This document shows positions 8,498 to 20,286 of a stretch of DNA of 64,000 bases, in pieces. The first letter of the stretch is position 1. Every line of letters starts with the position of its first letter. This DNA comes from Gulosibacter macacae. GTDB taxonomy: Bacteria; Actinomycetota; Actinomycetes; Actinomycetales; Microbacteriaceae. The position numbers were made by a program, and so were the translations under genes. The stretch spans positions 1-64,000 of the forward strand of contig NZ_RQVS01000008.1 of assembly GCF_003865375.1 (NCBI RefSeq), in the 5' to 3' direction. The notes under the pieces were generated by a model. It worked only from the letters and a program-made list of their open reading frames with translations, had not been told where the DNA came from and ran no database searches.

Positions 8498-8570
8498 TGG
8501 AGCCTGGGGGAATCGAACCCCCGAACTCCTGCTTGCAAAGCAAGCGCTCTACCAATTGAGCTAAGGCCCC
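8498..8570 (-). tRNA. tRNA-Ala (TGC), variant copy
   Basis: The 73-base cloverleaf reads on the minus strand from GGGGCCTTAGCTCAATTGG. It has anticodon loop TTTGCAA (anticodon TGC), the alanine identity pair G3-U70, and discriminator A at 8498. CCA is not encoded. It differs from the copy at 9493-9565 at two positions, one of which makes a G-U wobble in the anticodon stem. It probably still folds and functions. Confidence 0.93.
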
Positions 8571-8606
8571 GATCGTGCGGATAGTGGAGCAAAGATGTTG
8601 TCAGCT

Positions 8607-9233
8607 TCAGCCGAAGAATCGCACAGGAATGAACGCTGCCAGTGCCTTGGGGTCACGGGTCACTTCGAACTCGCGAAGCATTTTGATGTACTCAGTCTTG
8701 TCGATCGCCCAGTCGTACTCCTCGATCGGGGCATCGTCTGGTTGTGCCGCGAAGAACACTAGGTCGGCTAGTAATCGGGTGCTGCGCCCATTCCCATCAA
8801 CGAATGGGTGGATGCGGACAGTCTCGGCGTGGACCGCTATTCCCAAGTCCTGCGCAGTCCAGTCTGTCGTATTTTTCCACCGCCAACGGAGGTTTTCGAG
8901 GCTGGAGCGCAAATCGACAGCGATCTGCTCAGGAGCTACGCCAAGGTTCAGTTCCCTGATACGAAAGCGACCAGCCCAGGTCCAGATGTCGCCGTAGAGC
9001 CTGCCGTGGAGATCGCGGAGGAAGTGATCTGTAAGGAGCTCGTCAAGCCTGAGGGCACCGTCGATGATTTGCTCGATGTGTGCCTGGCGCACCTCGATGA
9101 GGATCGCCTGTTCAAAGTCATAGACCTCGGCCTTCGTTGGCTCAGCTCCGAGTTCAGAACGCGCAAACGTGGTCAGCGAATCAAGTTCATCCGGGTCGAC
9201 CGGCGTTTCGCCGTAGTCCGGAGTTGCAGTCAT
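8607..9233 (-). CDS. fic: Fic/DOC-family protein, putative AMP-transferase toxin
   Basis: The 208-residue protein contains the complete Fic motif HPFVDGNGRSTR (residues 142-153), including the catalytic histidine, the acidic Mg2+ ligand and the anion-binding GNGR loop. It also has the upstream flap region around IWTWAGRFR. Fic enzymes of this size transfer AMP to targets such as gyrase or topoisomerase IV in known FicTA systems. Its own N-terminus shows no inhibitory helix motif. The small protein encoded just upstream, overlapping by ATGA, carries that motif instead, so this is a class I toxin-antitoxin Fic. Confidence 0.9.
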   Translation of the reverse strand: MTATPDYGETPVDPDELDSLTTFARSELGAEPTKAEVYDFEQAILIEVRQAHIEQIIDGALRLDELLTDHFLRDLHGRLYGDIWTWAGRFRIRELNLGVAPEQIAVDLRSSLENLRWRWKNTTDWTAQDLGIAVHAETVRIHPFVDGNGRSTRLLADLVFFAAQPDDAPIEEYDWAIDKTEYIKMLREFEVTRDPKALAAFIPVRFFG

Positions 9234-9388
9234 CTTGCGATCTTCTTGCGGGTAGCAAGGAGTCGCTCCACCCGCTCAGTGCGCACATAACCTGCTGGCA
9301 CCGCACGGTTTTCGATTGCCACGGAAGCTACGGCGGCGCGCTTAGAAGAGCGCCGAATTGCTTCGCGAGTAATCTCGTTTCGCTTCAT
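9230..9388 (-). CDS. Small Fic antitoxin (FicA-like)
   Basis: The 52-residue basic protein starts at ATG 9388, six to seven bases after GGAGGAG; an upstream ATG at 9412 has no such site. It contains SVAIEN, which fits the (S/T)xxxE(G/N) inhibitory-helix motif that blocks the ATP gamma-phosphate pocket of Fic enzymes. The coding sequence overlaps the fic start by four bases. It is shorter than typical FicA antitoxins, so the motif and gene coupling carry the assignment. Confidence 0.72.
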   Translation of the reverse strand: MKRNEITREAIRRSSKRAAVASVAIENRAVPAGYVRTERVERLLATRKKIAR

Positions 9389-9492
9389 CGAGGTCTCCTC
9401 CCAGGTCGTCAAACCTAGTCGTAATAGTACCTGCGACTTCTATCGCGAAATAGGGCCTTATAGAAAACGCAATGCCCGAAGGGAAAAATTTG

Positions 9493-9565
9493 TGGAGCCT
9501 GGGGGAATCGAACCCCCGACCTCCTGCTTGCAAAGCAGGCGCTCTACCAATTGAGCTAAGGCCCC
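9493..9565 (-). tRNA. tRNA-Ala (TGC)
   Basis: The 73-base cloverleaf on the minus strand has anticodon loop TTTGCAA, a fully Watson-Crick anticodon stem (CCTGC/GCAGG), the G3-U70 identity pair and discriminator A. It lies 15 bases downstream of tRNA-Ile, the usual actinobacterial arrangement after gyrA. Confidence 0.97.
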
Positions 9566-9577
9566 GAACAGGTGGGA

Positions 9578-9654
9578 TGGTGGGGCTACAAGGACTTGAA
9601 CCTTGGACCTCTTCGTTATCAGCGAAGCGCTCTAACCGCCTGAGCTATAGCCCC
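9578..9654 (-). tRNA. tRNA-Ile (GAT)
   Basis: The minus-strand cloverleaf begins GGGGCTATAGCTCAGG at 9654. It has anticodon loop CTGATAA (anticodon GAT), T-arm GGTTCAAGTCC, discriminator A at 9581 and an encoded CCA at 9578-9580. It is followed by tRNA-Ala(TGC). Confidence 0.97.
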
Positions 9655-9740
9655 GTGACCCATGTACACCCTGTGCGGATGTGTTCGGCACAAGGAGTGA
9701 CTCTACACCGGGGTTGGGGGTGGGTGCAAGTTGAGGGGGT

Positions 9741-9850
9741 GGTGGTCTCGATACGCGCTTCGCGCTACTCGACCAACCAGAAGTGCCTACGGCCTACTCG
9801 ATCAACCAATGGGTGAATCGAGTAGGCCGTAGGCAGGGCCGAGACCGGGT
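9741..9850. repeat. Nested palindromic intergenic repeat
   Basis: An 18-base arm starting GCCTACGGCC (9787-9804) pairs perfectly with 9819-9836, leaving a 14-base loop. It is bracketed by GGTCTCG near 9742 and CGAGACC near 9844, and a small hairpin CGCGCTTCGCGC lies between. The unit recurs in degenerate form at 23165-23300. This looks like a dispersed palindromic repeat that may also end DUF3566 transcription. Confidence 0.7.
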
Positions 9851-9856
9851 CGCGGC

Positions 9857-10264
9857 TTACGAGTTGGTGAAGCCGAAGATGAGGCCGCCGGTGAGGCGCA
9901 CCGACAGGTTGTAGAGGAACGCGCCGATGGCAGCGAGCGCCGTGGTCACGATGATCTGCAGCACAGCGCAAATGCCAGCGAACGCGAGGATGCCCGGGAA
10001 GCTCACGAACGTCGACACTGTCACACCGGTCGAGCCGGTGACATCGTTGAGCAGGCCGTCAACCGAGGAGATCACGCCGGTCTGTTCCACGACCACCCAA
10101 ACGAGGATCGCCGCAACGACCATGACGATGGCGATCACCAGCGACGCCACGAGGGCGAGCTTGACGACCGACCAGAAGTCAATGTGCACGAGGCGCAAGC
10201 GCACCTGCTTGGTGGCTGTGCGGCGCTCCGACTTCTTAGCGAGCTTGTCTGCGACTGAGGTCAT
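9857..10264 (-). CDS. DUF3566 transmembrane protein
   Basis: The 135-residue protein has two predicted membrane helices (about residues 30-60 and 90-125) after a basic cytoplasmic N-terminus, with VRLRLVHIDFWSVVKLAL typical of DUF3566. Its place directly after gyrA and before tRNA-Ile/tRNA-Ala is conserved in actinobacteria. Its function is not established; related proteins in mycobacteria have been linked to the cell wall and septum. Confidence 0.9.
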   Translation of the reverse strand: MTSVADKLAKKSERRTATKQVRLRLVHIDFWSVVKLALVASLVIAIVMVVAAILVWVVVEQTGVISSVDGLLNDVTGSTGVTVSTFVSFPGILAFAGICAVLQIIVTTALAAIGAFLYNLSVRLTGGLIFGFTNS

Positions 10265-10275
10265 GACTACCGATC

Positions 10276-12906
10276 CTAACGCTCAGCGCCGTTGTCGTCG
10301 CCCTCGGCGTCATCCGCATCAGCAGATTCGCCCTCGACAACAACTTCGTCTGCAATCTCAGCGGTAGCCTCAGCCACGACCTCGGCCGATGCATCCTCGG
10401 CGTCTTCGCCCTCAGCATCCTCGTCACCGAGCTCACGTTCGGTGTTGCGCGCAATGCCGAGCACGATGTCGCCCTCATCGGGCCGGGCGAACACGACGCC
10501 CATCGTGTCGCGACCCTTCGCCGGCACCTCAGCGACATCAGAGCGCACGACCTTGCCCGATTCGAGAATGACGAGCACCTCGTCGTCTTCGTGCACGAGG
10601 ATCGCGCCGGCAATCGCGCCGCGCTCATCCGATTGCTTCATCACCTTGATACCGAGGCCGCCGCGACCCTGGATGCGGTAGTCCTGCACCGAGGTGCGCT
10701 TGGCATAGCCGCCCTCAGTGACCGTAAACACGAAGAGGTTCTCGTCGGTGCCAACGGCCGCGTTGATGAGTTCATCGCCCTCGCGGAACGACATGCCCTT
10801 GACGCCCGAGGTGTCACGACCCATGGGTCGCAGCTGCTCGTCGTCAGCAACAAAGTGCAGCGATTGGCCGAAGTGCGAGAACAGGAAGATGTGGTCGCCC
10901 TCGTTCACCGCCATCGCCGAGACGAGCTCGTCACCGTCGCGCAGGTTGATCGCAATGACACCGGCCTGGCGGTTCGTGTCATAGAGCGACAGGCGCGTCT
11001 TCTTCACGAGGCCATTGCGGGTCGCAAGCACGAGGTAGTCGTGGTCTTCGTAGTTTTCGAGGTCGAGAATCTGCGCCACTTCTTCGTCGGGCTGTAGCGG
11101 CAGCAGGTTCGCGATGTGCTGACCCTTCGAGTCACGCCCGGCCTCAAGCAGCTCGTACGCCTTCGTGCGATACACCCGGCCGAGGTTTGTGAAGAACAGC
11201 AGCCAGTGGTGCGTGGTGGTGACAAAGAAGTGCTCGACGACATCGTCGGCGCGCAGCTGCGCACCCTTGACGCCCTTGCCGCCGCGGTGCTGCGAGCGAT
11301 AGTTGTCGGAGCGGGTGCGCTTGATGTAACCACCCCGGGTCACGGTGACGACCATCTCTTCGACCGGGATGAGGTCTTCGTCGCTTACGCCGCCCTCAAA
11401 CCCACGGAGGATTTCGGTGCGACGGTCGTCGCCAAAGCGACGCACGATCTCGGTGAGCTCTTCCGCAATGATTGCGCGCTGCTGCTCGGGCGAAGCGAGG
11501 ATGCCCTGGTACTCGGCGATGAGCTTTTCAAGTCGCTCAGCCTCATCCATGATCTTCTGACGCTCGAGCGCGGCGAGACGACGCAACTGCAGGTTGAGAA
11601 TGGCCGACGCCTGAACCTCATCGACATCAAGCAGGTCCATCAAGCCCTGGCGCGCAATCTCGACCGTTTCAGAACGACGAATGAGCGCGATGACCTCATC
11701 GAGCATGTCGAGTGCCTTGAGGTAGCCGCGCAACACATGCACTTCTTCCTCGGCCTTGCGCAGACGGTAGGCCGTGCGACGCACGATGACCTCGATCTGG
11801 TGCGCGGTCCACGCCGAGATAAAGCCATCAAGCGCAAGCGTGCGCGGGGCGCCGTCAACGATCGCGAGCATGTTCGCGCCGAACGTCTCCTGCAGCTGGG
11901 TGTGCTTGTAGAGATTGTTGAGCACGACCTTCGCGACGGCATCCCGCTTGAGCACGAGCACGAGCCGCTGACCGGTGTGACCACTGGTCTCATCGCGAAT
12001 GTCAGCGATGCCCTGCAGCTTTGCATCCTTGACGAGCTCGGCGATCTTGTTCGCGAGGTTGTCGGGGTTGACCTGGTAGGGCAGCTCCGTCACCACGAGG
12101 CAGGTGCGGTTGCCAATCTCTTCGACGTTGACGACCGCACGCATCGTGATCGAGCCGCGGCCCGTGCGATAGGCCTCTTGGATGCCCTTGGTGCCGAGAA
12201 TCTGCGCACCGGTCGGGAAGTCAGGGCCGGGGATGCGCTGAATGAGCGCTTCGAGGAGTTCTTCGCGGGTGGCATCTGGGTGTTCAAGCGCCCAGAGCGC
12301 ACCTTCCGCGACCTCGCGCAGGTTGTGCGGCGGGATCTTCGTCGCCATACCGACGGCAATACCCTCCGACCCGTTGACGAGTAGGTTCGGGTAACGGGCT
12401 GGCAGGATGGTCGGTTCCTGCGTCTGGCCGTCGTAGTTGTCCATAAAATCGACGGTGTCTTCGTCGATATCGCGCACCATCTCGAGCGCGAGCGGCGCCA
12501 TCTTCGTTTCGGTGTATCGCGGGGCTGCGGCGCCGTCGTTACCGGCTGAGCCGAAATTGCCCTGACCGAGCGCCAGCGGGTAGCGCATCGACCACGGCTG
12601 CACGAGGCGCACGAGCGCGTCGTAAATCGCCAAGTCACCGTGCGGGTGGAACTGACCCATCACGTCGCCGACAACGCGCGCGCACTTCGAGAACGACTTG
12701 TCGGGGCGGTAACCGCCGTCGTACATGCCGTAGATCACGCGGCGATGCACGGGCTTCAGGCCGTCGCGCACCTCGGGAAGCGCTCGGCCCACGATCACGC
12801 TCATCGCGTAGTCGAGGTAGGAGCGCTGCATCTCGAGCTGCAGGTCGACCTTGGTGATGTGGTCGGTTTCGTGCGGTTCGGTGGTCTGGTCGATCTCGTC
12901 TGCCAT
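10276..12906 (-). CDS. gyrA: DNA gyrase subunit A
   Basis: This 876-residue subunit carries the DNA breakage-reunion activity. The winged-helix CAP region and catalytic tyrosine Y131 (AAPRYTE) are intact, followed by the coiled coil and the beta-pinwheel C-terminal domain. The last roughly 50 residues form an Asp/Glu/Ala-rich tail. The quinolone-determining region reads [10 protein letters not shown], so L92 occupies the position of E. coli Ser83; its codon (12631-12633) is TTG, while D96 is kept. ATG at 12906 has AGGG seven bases upstream and was chosen over a TTG two codons earlier. It lies 81 bp downstream of gyrB. Confidence 0.98.
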   Translation of the reverse strand: MADEIDQTTEPHETDHITKVDLQLEMQRSYLDYAMSVIVGRALPEVRDGLKPVHRRVIYGMYDGGYRPDKSFSKCARVVGDVMGQFHPHGDLAIYDALVRLVQPWSMRYPLALGQGNFGSAGNDGAAAPRYTETKMAPLALEMVRDIDEDTVDFMDNYDGQTQEPTILPARYPNLLVNGSEGIAVGMATKIPPHNLREVAEGALWALEHPDATREELLEALIQRIPGPDFPTGAQILGTKGIQEAYRTGRGSITMRAVVNVEEIGNRTCLVVTELPYQVNPDNLANKIAELVKDAKLQGIADIRDETSGHTGQRLVLVLKRDAVAKVVLNNLYKHTQLQETFGANMLAIVDGAPRTLALDGFISAWTAHQIEVIVRRTAYRLRKAEEEVHVLRGYLKALDMLDEVIALIRRSETVEIARQGLMDLLDVDEVQASAILNLQLRRLAALERQKIMDEAERLEKLIAEYQGILASPEQQRAIIAEELTEIVRRFGDDRRTEILRGFEGGVSDEDLIPVEEMVVTVTRGGYIKRTRSDNYRSQHRGGKGVKGAQLRADDVVEHFFVTTTHHWLLFFTNLGRVYRTKAYELLEAGRDSKGQHIANLLPLQPDEEVAQILDLENYEDHDYLVLATRNGLVKKTRLSLYDTNRQAGVIAINLRDGDELVSAMAVNEGDHIFLFSHFGQSLHFVADDEQLRPMGRDTSGVKGMSFREGDELINAAVGTDENLFVFTVTEGGYAKRTSVQDYRIQGRGGLGIKVMKQSDERGAIAGAILVHEDDEVLVILESGKVVRSDVAEVPAKGRDTMGVVFARPDEGDIVLGIARNTERELGDEDAEGEDAEDASAEVVAEATAEIADEVVVEGESADADDAEGDDNGAER

Positions 12907-12987
12907 GTTCAACCCTGGTTCGTGTCGGTAAGTCTCGTGCCGATCAAGCGGCGAAATTGGATGCTCGGGGCTGCTTAGTTGCCCGGC

Positions 12988-15337
<2,350 letters not shown>

Positions 15338-15868
15338 CTATCCATAAGTGTCTCGAGGCCCGCGACCGGGAACTGCTCGTCGGCCATGGCGCCAGGATGG
15401 GGCTCCCGGGTTGAGGACGCGCAGGTCGTCGATCTCGGCCCCCGGCACTCGATCGGCAATCACACCGAGCAATGTCGAGCGAATTGCCCGCAGTTGTGTC
15501 GCCCAGGCGGTCGAGTCACATTGCACGACGAGCACACCCTGGTCGACGTGAAGTGGTTGCGCGTGCTGGGCGACCTGCGCCCCGGCAAGTTCGGCCCAGC
15601 GATCGATGACTTCAGCCTGTTTCACGGGTGCGAGCCACTCGTTGCGTCGGAAGAGTTGGCTGAGCAGGGCGCCGGTGGTCACCGGATCACGATGCGGACC
15701 AAACGCAAACTGTTCTTCACCACGCGGTTCTTCGCTCGCGTTCTCTCGCTCGCGCCGTCGCTGAAATGAGGTGGTGCGTCCGCCGAACACTGATTTCAGC
15801 CGCAACCACACTTCGCTCGATTCGCTCAGCGGCGCGGCTTCGTGGGCAAACGGAGGTGGGGCACTCAT
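15338..15868 (-). CDS. dciA: DciA-family (DUF721) helicase-loading protein
   Basis: The 176-residue protein carries the DUF721/DciA fold in its C-terminal half (VIDRWAELAGAQVAQHAQPLHVDQGVL and TAWATQLR). In bacteria without DnaC/DnaI, DciA proteins help load the replicative helicase DnaB at the origin. The N-terminal 75 residues are low in conservation and charged. It overlaps recF by four bases, and its place between recF and gyrB is conserved in actinobacteria. Confidence 0.88.
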   Translation of the reverse strand: MSAPPPFAHEAAPLSESSEVWLRLKSVFGGRTTSFQRRRERENASEEPRGEEQFAFGPHRDPVTTGALLSQLFRRNEWLAPVKQAEVIDRWAELAGAQVAQHAQPLHVDQGVLVVQCDSTAWATQLRAIRSTLLGVIADRVPGAEIDDLRVLNPGAPSWRHGRRAVPGRGPRDTYG

Positions 15869-17052
15869 GCATCCTCCTCCGGCTCGGTTTCATTGCCGAT
15901 GATCTTGCCAGCTCGGATGCGAATGGTGTGTTCGCGCAGCGGTTCCGGGATATCAGCCACCACTGCGCAGGTGATGAGCACCTGCTCGAACCCCGCGATC
16001 GCATCGGCCAGCCTCCGGCGACGGTCACCATCGAGCTCGGCGAACACATCATCAAGGATGAGCACCGGATCGCCGGTGCGTGACTCGGCCCGAACCAGCT
16101 GCGCGGCGGCCAGTTTGAGTGAGAGCGCAAATGACCACGATTCACCGTGACTTGCGGTGATGCGAGCGGGCAGCCCATTGAGCCAAAACGTTGCGTCATC
16201 GCGGTGCGGACCAACGAGTGAAATGCCACGGTCAAGCTCTCGCGGACGCGCATCCCGCAATCGTGCAGTGAATCGTTCTCGGATCTCGTCGAGTGTGACG
16301 ACACCCGTCGTGTCGTTCGCTGCCTCGTCATCATCCATGGGTTTGCCCGAATCGCTGAGACACGAGACGCGCATCGAAATGCCAGGCCGGTGATCAGCTC
16401 CGACGAGCGCTGCGTAGGCACGCTCGAGATGCGGCACCAGGCGTTCGATCAACGCAAGCCGCTCGGCAACGATGACGCTGCCGAGCGAGACGAGCTGTTC
16501 ATCCCAAATTTCGAGGGTGCTGCGCGCCGCCTCACCAAGCTGCCCCGCACGGGCAGATTTCAACAGTGAGTTGCGCTGACGCAGCACCCGCTCATACTGC
16601 TGCATCGTGTCGCCGAGCCGCGGCGAATGCGTGACGAGTAGCGAATCAAGAAACGCACGCCGTTGTCCCGGGTCGCCCCGCACGAGGCTGAGGTCTTCTG
16701 GTGCGAAGAGCACGGTCGTGAAATAGCGCGGGAGTTCGCGAGCTTTGACGGCTCGGCCACTCACTCGCGCGCGGTTGGCACCTGACTTTTGAATCTCAAC
16801 GTCGATGGCGAGCTGTCGCTCACCGTGCGCGAGCTCGGCCCGCACGATTGCCGAGCTTTCGCCGAAACGCACGAGCGCCGCATCCGATGACACCCGATGT
16901 GAACTTAGCGTCGACAGATAGCCGATTGCCTCGATGAGGTTCGTCTTCCCCTGGCCGTTTGCACCCTCGAATACGTGCACTCCAGCGTCGAGGTCGAGCG
17001 CGGCCTCGGGATAATTCCGAAAATCGCGAAGGGTAAGCCGCGTGACGTGCAC
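15865..17052 (-). CDS. recF: DNA replication and repair protein RecF
   Basis: This 395-residue SMC-like ATPase loads RecA at gaps. Walker A GANGQGKT lies at residues 30-37, the ABC signature region is SLVRGDPGQRRAFLDSL, and Walker B is VLILDDVFAELD near residue 330. It starts three bases after dnaN, so there is no gnd gene between them as found in some actinobacteria. Confidence 0.97.
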   Translation of the reverse strand: MHVTRLTLRDFRNYPEAALDLDAGVHVFEGANGQGKTNLIEAIGYLSTLSSHRVSSDAALVRFGESSAIVRAELAHGERQLAIDVEIQKSGANRARVSGRAVKARELPRYFTTVLFAPEDLSLVRGDPGQRRAFLDSLLVTHSPRLGDTMQQYERVLRQRNSLLKSARAGQLGEAARSTLEIWDEQLVSLGSVIVAERLALIERLVPHLERAYAALVGADHRPGISMRVSCLSDSGKPMDDDEAANDTTGVVTLDEIRERFTARLRDARPRELDRGISLVGPHRDDATFWLNGLPARITASHGESWSFALSLKLAAAQLVRAESRTGDPVLILDDVFAELDGDRRRRLADAIAGFEQVLITCAVVADIPEPLREHTIRIRAGKIIGNETEPEEDA

Positions 17053-17055
17053 GGA

Positions 17056-18198
17056 CTACCGCATGAGGAGGTTCGGCTGCAGCAGGTAGCGGAAGCTGTC
17101 GTCGTCGGCCGGCTGGTCGAGTGAAGTCTGGCCGGTGAGGAGCACCGGGCCGGGCTTGTTCGGGTTGTCGGTCGGTGTGAACGCGATGCGCACGAAAGCC
17201 GAGTGAATTGAACTCAGGCCATCGAGCAAGAACTGCGGCTTAAGCGACACGACAATGTCGTTGCCGGTGAGCTGCACGCCGAGTTCTTCCGAACCAGCTG
17301 CCTGCTCGGCGCCAATCGCTTCGAGCTTGAGTCCATCCTGCGTGAACGAGAAGCGCAGCGCCTGCTCACGTTCGAGCACAAGCTGCATACGACGCACGGC
17401 ATCAACGACATCGCTTGCTTGCATGACTGCGAAATGGGGCGTCTCGGCCGGGAAGAGTCGACGAACTGCCGGGAAGTTGCCCTTGAGGAGGTTCGAGGTG
17501 ACGGTGCGGCCGTCGGCACTGAATGCAATGAGTCGCTTTTCACCCTCGGCAATGAGCGTGACCACAACCTCGTCGGCGTGCGAGAACGACTTGCCGATTT
17601 CGGCGAGGGTGCGCGAGGGGACGAGCGCATCGTCGCCCTCGGCAAAGTTCGAGTTCCATTCGAGCGAGCGCACGGCCACGCGGTAGCGGTCGGTGGCGAC
17701 GAGCCCGAGCTCGCTTGCACCGAGGGTGAGGTGCACACCGGTGATCATCGGCGCGACATCTTCGCGGGATGCGGCAATTGCGACCTGCGAGACCGCCTCG
17801 GAGAACTCGGCGCCAGAAACGACACCCTTGGTGCCCTCGACGATGGGCAGCGAAGGGAACTCTTCGATCGGCATCGTCGGCAGCGTGAACGAAGTGCGAC
17901 CACAGCGAACGAGCACACCACGATCTTCTTGTTCGATCGTCACGGGAGCCGCCGGAAGTCGGTTGGCGATCTCGGCGAGCAGACGACCCTGCACGAGCAC
18001 GGCGCCATCGTTGTCAATGCTCGCTTCGATGGCGGTGCGACTCGAGACGTCGTAGTCGAATGACGAGAGTGAGAGCTCACCGTTTCGAGCTTCAAGCAGT
18101 ACACCGCTCAGAATCGGCTGGGTGGGGCGCTGCGGCAACAACTTCACGATGAACGACACGGCGTCGCTGAAGATGTCGCGATTGACCTCGAACTTCAC
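17056..18198 (-). CDS. dnaN: DNA polymerase III beta sliding clamp
   Basis: The 380-residue protein has three clamp domains. It begins KFEVNRDIFSDAV and contains LPTMPIEEFPSLP and TDRYRVAVR, all standard for DnaN. The C-terminus YLLQPNLLMR is a variant of the usual PMR tail. The start is GTG at 18198, six bases after GAGAGGA; the frame extends 33 codons further upstream without family similarity. Confidence 0.97.
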   Translation of the reverse strand: MKFEVNRDIFSDAVSFIVKLLPQRPTQPILSGVLLEARNGELSLSSFDYDVSSRTAIEASIDNDGAVLVQGRLLAEIANRLPAAPVTIEQEDRGVLVRCGRTSFTLPTMPIEEFPSLPIVEGTKGVVSGAEFSEAVSQVAIAASREDVAPMITGVHLTLGASELGLVATDRYRVAVRSLEWNSNFAEGDDALVPSRTLAEIGKSFSHADEVVVTLIAEGEKRLIAFSADGRTVTSNLLKGNFPAVRRLFPAETPHFAVMQASDVVDAVRRMQLVLEREQALRFSFTQDGLKLEAIGAEQAAGSEELGVQLTGNDIVVSLKPQFLLDGLSSIHSAFVRIAFTPTDNPNKPGPVLLTGQTSLDQPADDDSFRYLLQPNLLMR

Positions 18199-18306
18199 GG
18201 TGGGTCCTCTCGTTCCGGGTGGATCACCCATGCTAGTCGTCTTGAAGTGTAGGGATTGTTGAAGCGCGTGAAGATGCGAGCCCGACCTCAATGTCACTCG
18301 CGGGTC

Positions 18307-18611
18307 TTACAAGAATTTTTCTCTCAATCACAGTGTTAACAGTTGTGGATGCTGTGGATAACTTGGGGACACGCGAATCTCCCTAGGGAACTACATTCGT
18401 GGAAGTTGTGAAGCCGAGGTGCACGGAAAGTGTCGTAGTCGTGACCCGGATGTGGACGAATCAGTGTGATTCACAGCTGAAGCGCAACTCCTCACAAAGT
18501 TTGTCGGCATGTCATCGCATCCACTCACAATCTATCCACAGTCTGTGTTGGATCGTGTGGCCTGAGCTTCCGCCAAAGAGTCACAGATCTATCCACAAGG
18601 CCTGTGGATAA
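18307..18611. other. oriC: Replication origin oriC with DnaA boxes
   Basis: The 485-bp gap between dnaA and dnaN contains several DnaA boxes: TGTGGATAA at 18353-18361 and 18603-18611, CTATCCACA at 18532-18540 and 18589-18597, and a weaker TGTGGATGC at 18344-18352. An AT-rich tract with AAGAATTTTTCTCTCAAT (about 18310-18330) next to the dnaN-side cluster is a candidate unwinding element. Both flanking genes read on the minus strand. Position and box density make this the likely origin. Confidence 0.88.
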
Positions 18612-18683
18612 CTAGTGGAGTTTGCGGGACGAAATTCAGACCGCGTGCGTTGCAGGCGGTCTCAATTGGGATGCGGGGACGGT

Positions 18684-20159
18684 CTAGTGCGTACGTCGCT
18701 GGCGCAGTCGACCCGTAAGCTCGGTGATCTGGTTGTAGACGGTCCGGTCTTCGGTGAGCGTCTTCGTGATCTTCCGGTGCGCATAGATCACCGTCGTGTG
18801 ATCGCGACCGCCGAAGAGCTGCCCGATCTTCGGGAGCGAGAGGCTCGTCATTTCGCGACAGAGATACATCGCAATCTGTCGCACCATCGCAATCGCGTGC
18901 GAGCGGCTCGACCCATAGAGGTCGTCAACCGACATGCGGAAGTAGTCGGCGGTCTCAACGATGATGTCTTCCGGCGTGATAATCGCAGGCTCGTCATCGG
19001 TAATGAGGTCTTTGAGCACGGTCGTGACGAGCTGCAGGTCGATTGGCTGATCGTTGAGGTTCGCGAACGCGGTCACGCGGATGAGCGTGCCTTCAAGCTC
19101 GCGAATCGAACTCGTCACATGCACGGCAATGAACTCGATTGCATCGTCGGGGAGCGAAATATTGTCGGCCTGAGCCTTCTTCCGCAAGATTGCGATACGC
19201 GTTTCGAGATCTGGCGATTGCACGTCGGTGATGAGACCCCACTCGAAGCGGGAGCGCATCCGGTCTTCAAAGCCGGTGAGCTGCTTCGGTTGCACATCAG
19301 AGGTAATCACGACCTGCTTGTCGTGTTCGTGCAACGTATTAAAGGTGTGGAAGAACGCTTCCATCGTCGAGTCCTTGCCTTGCAAGAACTGGATGTCATC
19401 GATCATCAAGATGTCGTTGCTGCGGTAACGCGCGTGGAACTCTTGACCCTTGTTGTTCGCGATCGAGTTGATGAAGTCGTTGGTGAACTCTTCACTCGAG
19501 ACGTACCGCACCTGGATGCCGGGGTAGATGTTCTCGGCGTAGTTGCCAATGGCGTGGAGCAGGTGCGTCTTGCCGAGTCCCGACTCTCCATAAATAAAGA
19601 GTGGGTTGTAACTGCGTGCAGGTGCTTCGGCGACGGCGACGGCCGCTGCGTGCGCAAAGCGGTTCGAGCCTCCAATGATGAAGTTATCGAAGGTGTACTT
19701 CGAGTTAAGGCGCGTTGAACTCTGTGTCGGCGCTTCGCCCAATCGCGCGAGGCCACCTTGACCCTGAGCCTGTGGATAATCTGTGGAAAACTCTGTTACC
19801 TCGGCGCTAGAGTGCGCCTGCTCGACCTCGTCGACGACGGTCGGATGCGTTACCACCTGGTCGTATGCGGTTTCGTCGGGTGCGGCGACCGGTTCGACAT
19901 CGGGGTTCACGATGACGGCGAAGCTCGTGATGCCATCGGCAGCACCGACGCCGGCGATGGCCTCGAGGAGCGGCTGTCGGGCACGCTGTTCAATCATCGA
20001 ACGCGTAAAATCATTCGCCACTTCGAGATAGATTGTGCCTCCCATCACGCCTTTTGGTGTGACAAGCCCTAGAAATCCGCGGAGTGAAGCGGGCACCTGT
20101 TCGTGGTGGCGAAGGAGTTCGAGGAGCTCTTGCCAGATCACTTCGGCGTCGCGGCTCAT
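18684..20159 (-). CDS. dnaA: Chromosomal replication initiator DnaA
   Basis: The 491-residue protein has domain I at residues 1-90, a variable Q/G-rich linker at about 90-155, AAA+ domain III with Walker A GESGLGKT (191-198) and Walker B ILMIDDIQFL, and DNA-binding domain IV ending with SLPKIGQLFGGRDHTTVIYAHRKI. The ATG at 20159 has AAAGGAGAAGAG upstream; the frame continues further but without similarity. Two DnaA boxes lie upstream of the gene and two more lie inside its linker-coding part. Confidence 0.98.
   Translation of the reverse strand: MSRDAEVIWQELLELLRHHEQVPASLRGFLGLVTPKGVMGGTIYLEVANDFTRSMIEQRARQPLLEAIAGVGAADGITSFAVIVNPDVEPVAAPDETAYDQVVTHPTVVDEVEQAHSSAEVTEFSTDYPQAQGQGGLARLGEAPTQSSTRLNSKYTFDNFIIGGSNRFAHAAAVAVAEAPARSYNPLFIYGESGLGKTHLLHAIGNYAENIYPGIQVRYVSSEEFTNDFINSIANNKGQEFHARYRSNDILMIDDIQFLQGKDSTMEAFFHTFNTLHEHDKQVVITSDVQPKQLTGFEDRMRSRFEWGLITDVQSPDLETRIAILRKKAQADNISLPDDAIEFIAVHVTSSIRELEGTLIRVTAFANLNDQPIDLQLVTTVLKDLITDDEPAIITPEDIIVETADYFRMSVDDLYGSSRSHAIAMVRQIAMYLCREMTSLSLPKIGQLFGGRDHTTVIYAHRKITKTLTEDRTVYNQITELTGRLRQRRTH
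19771..19790. promoter_or_regulatory. DnaA boxes inside the dnaA coding sequence
   Basis: TGTGGATAA (19771-19779) is a perfect DnaA box and TGTGGAAAA (19782-19790) a near match. They are spaced 11 bases apart, one helical turn, in the sequence encoding linker residues FSTDYPQ (about 124-130). Confidence 0.65.
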
Positions 20160-20286
20160 CTCTTCTCCTTTACTTTGGCGGCGGTGGGGGTGGTGGGGGC
20201 GCACTCTCGGCACCCAATTCGCGGGAGCGACTCGGGTGATCGTTCTGCTGTACTGATGGTGCCTTGCCCAAATAGGGTGTGGCTAG

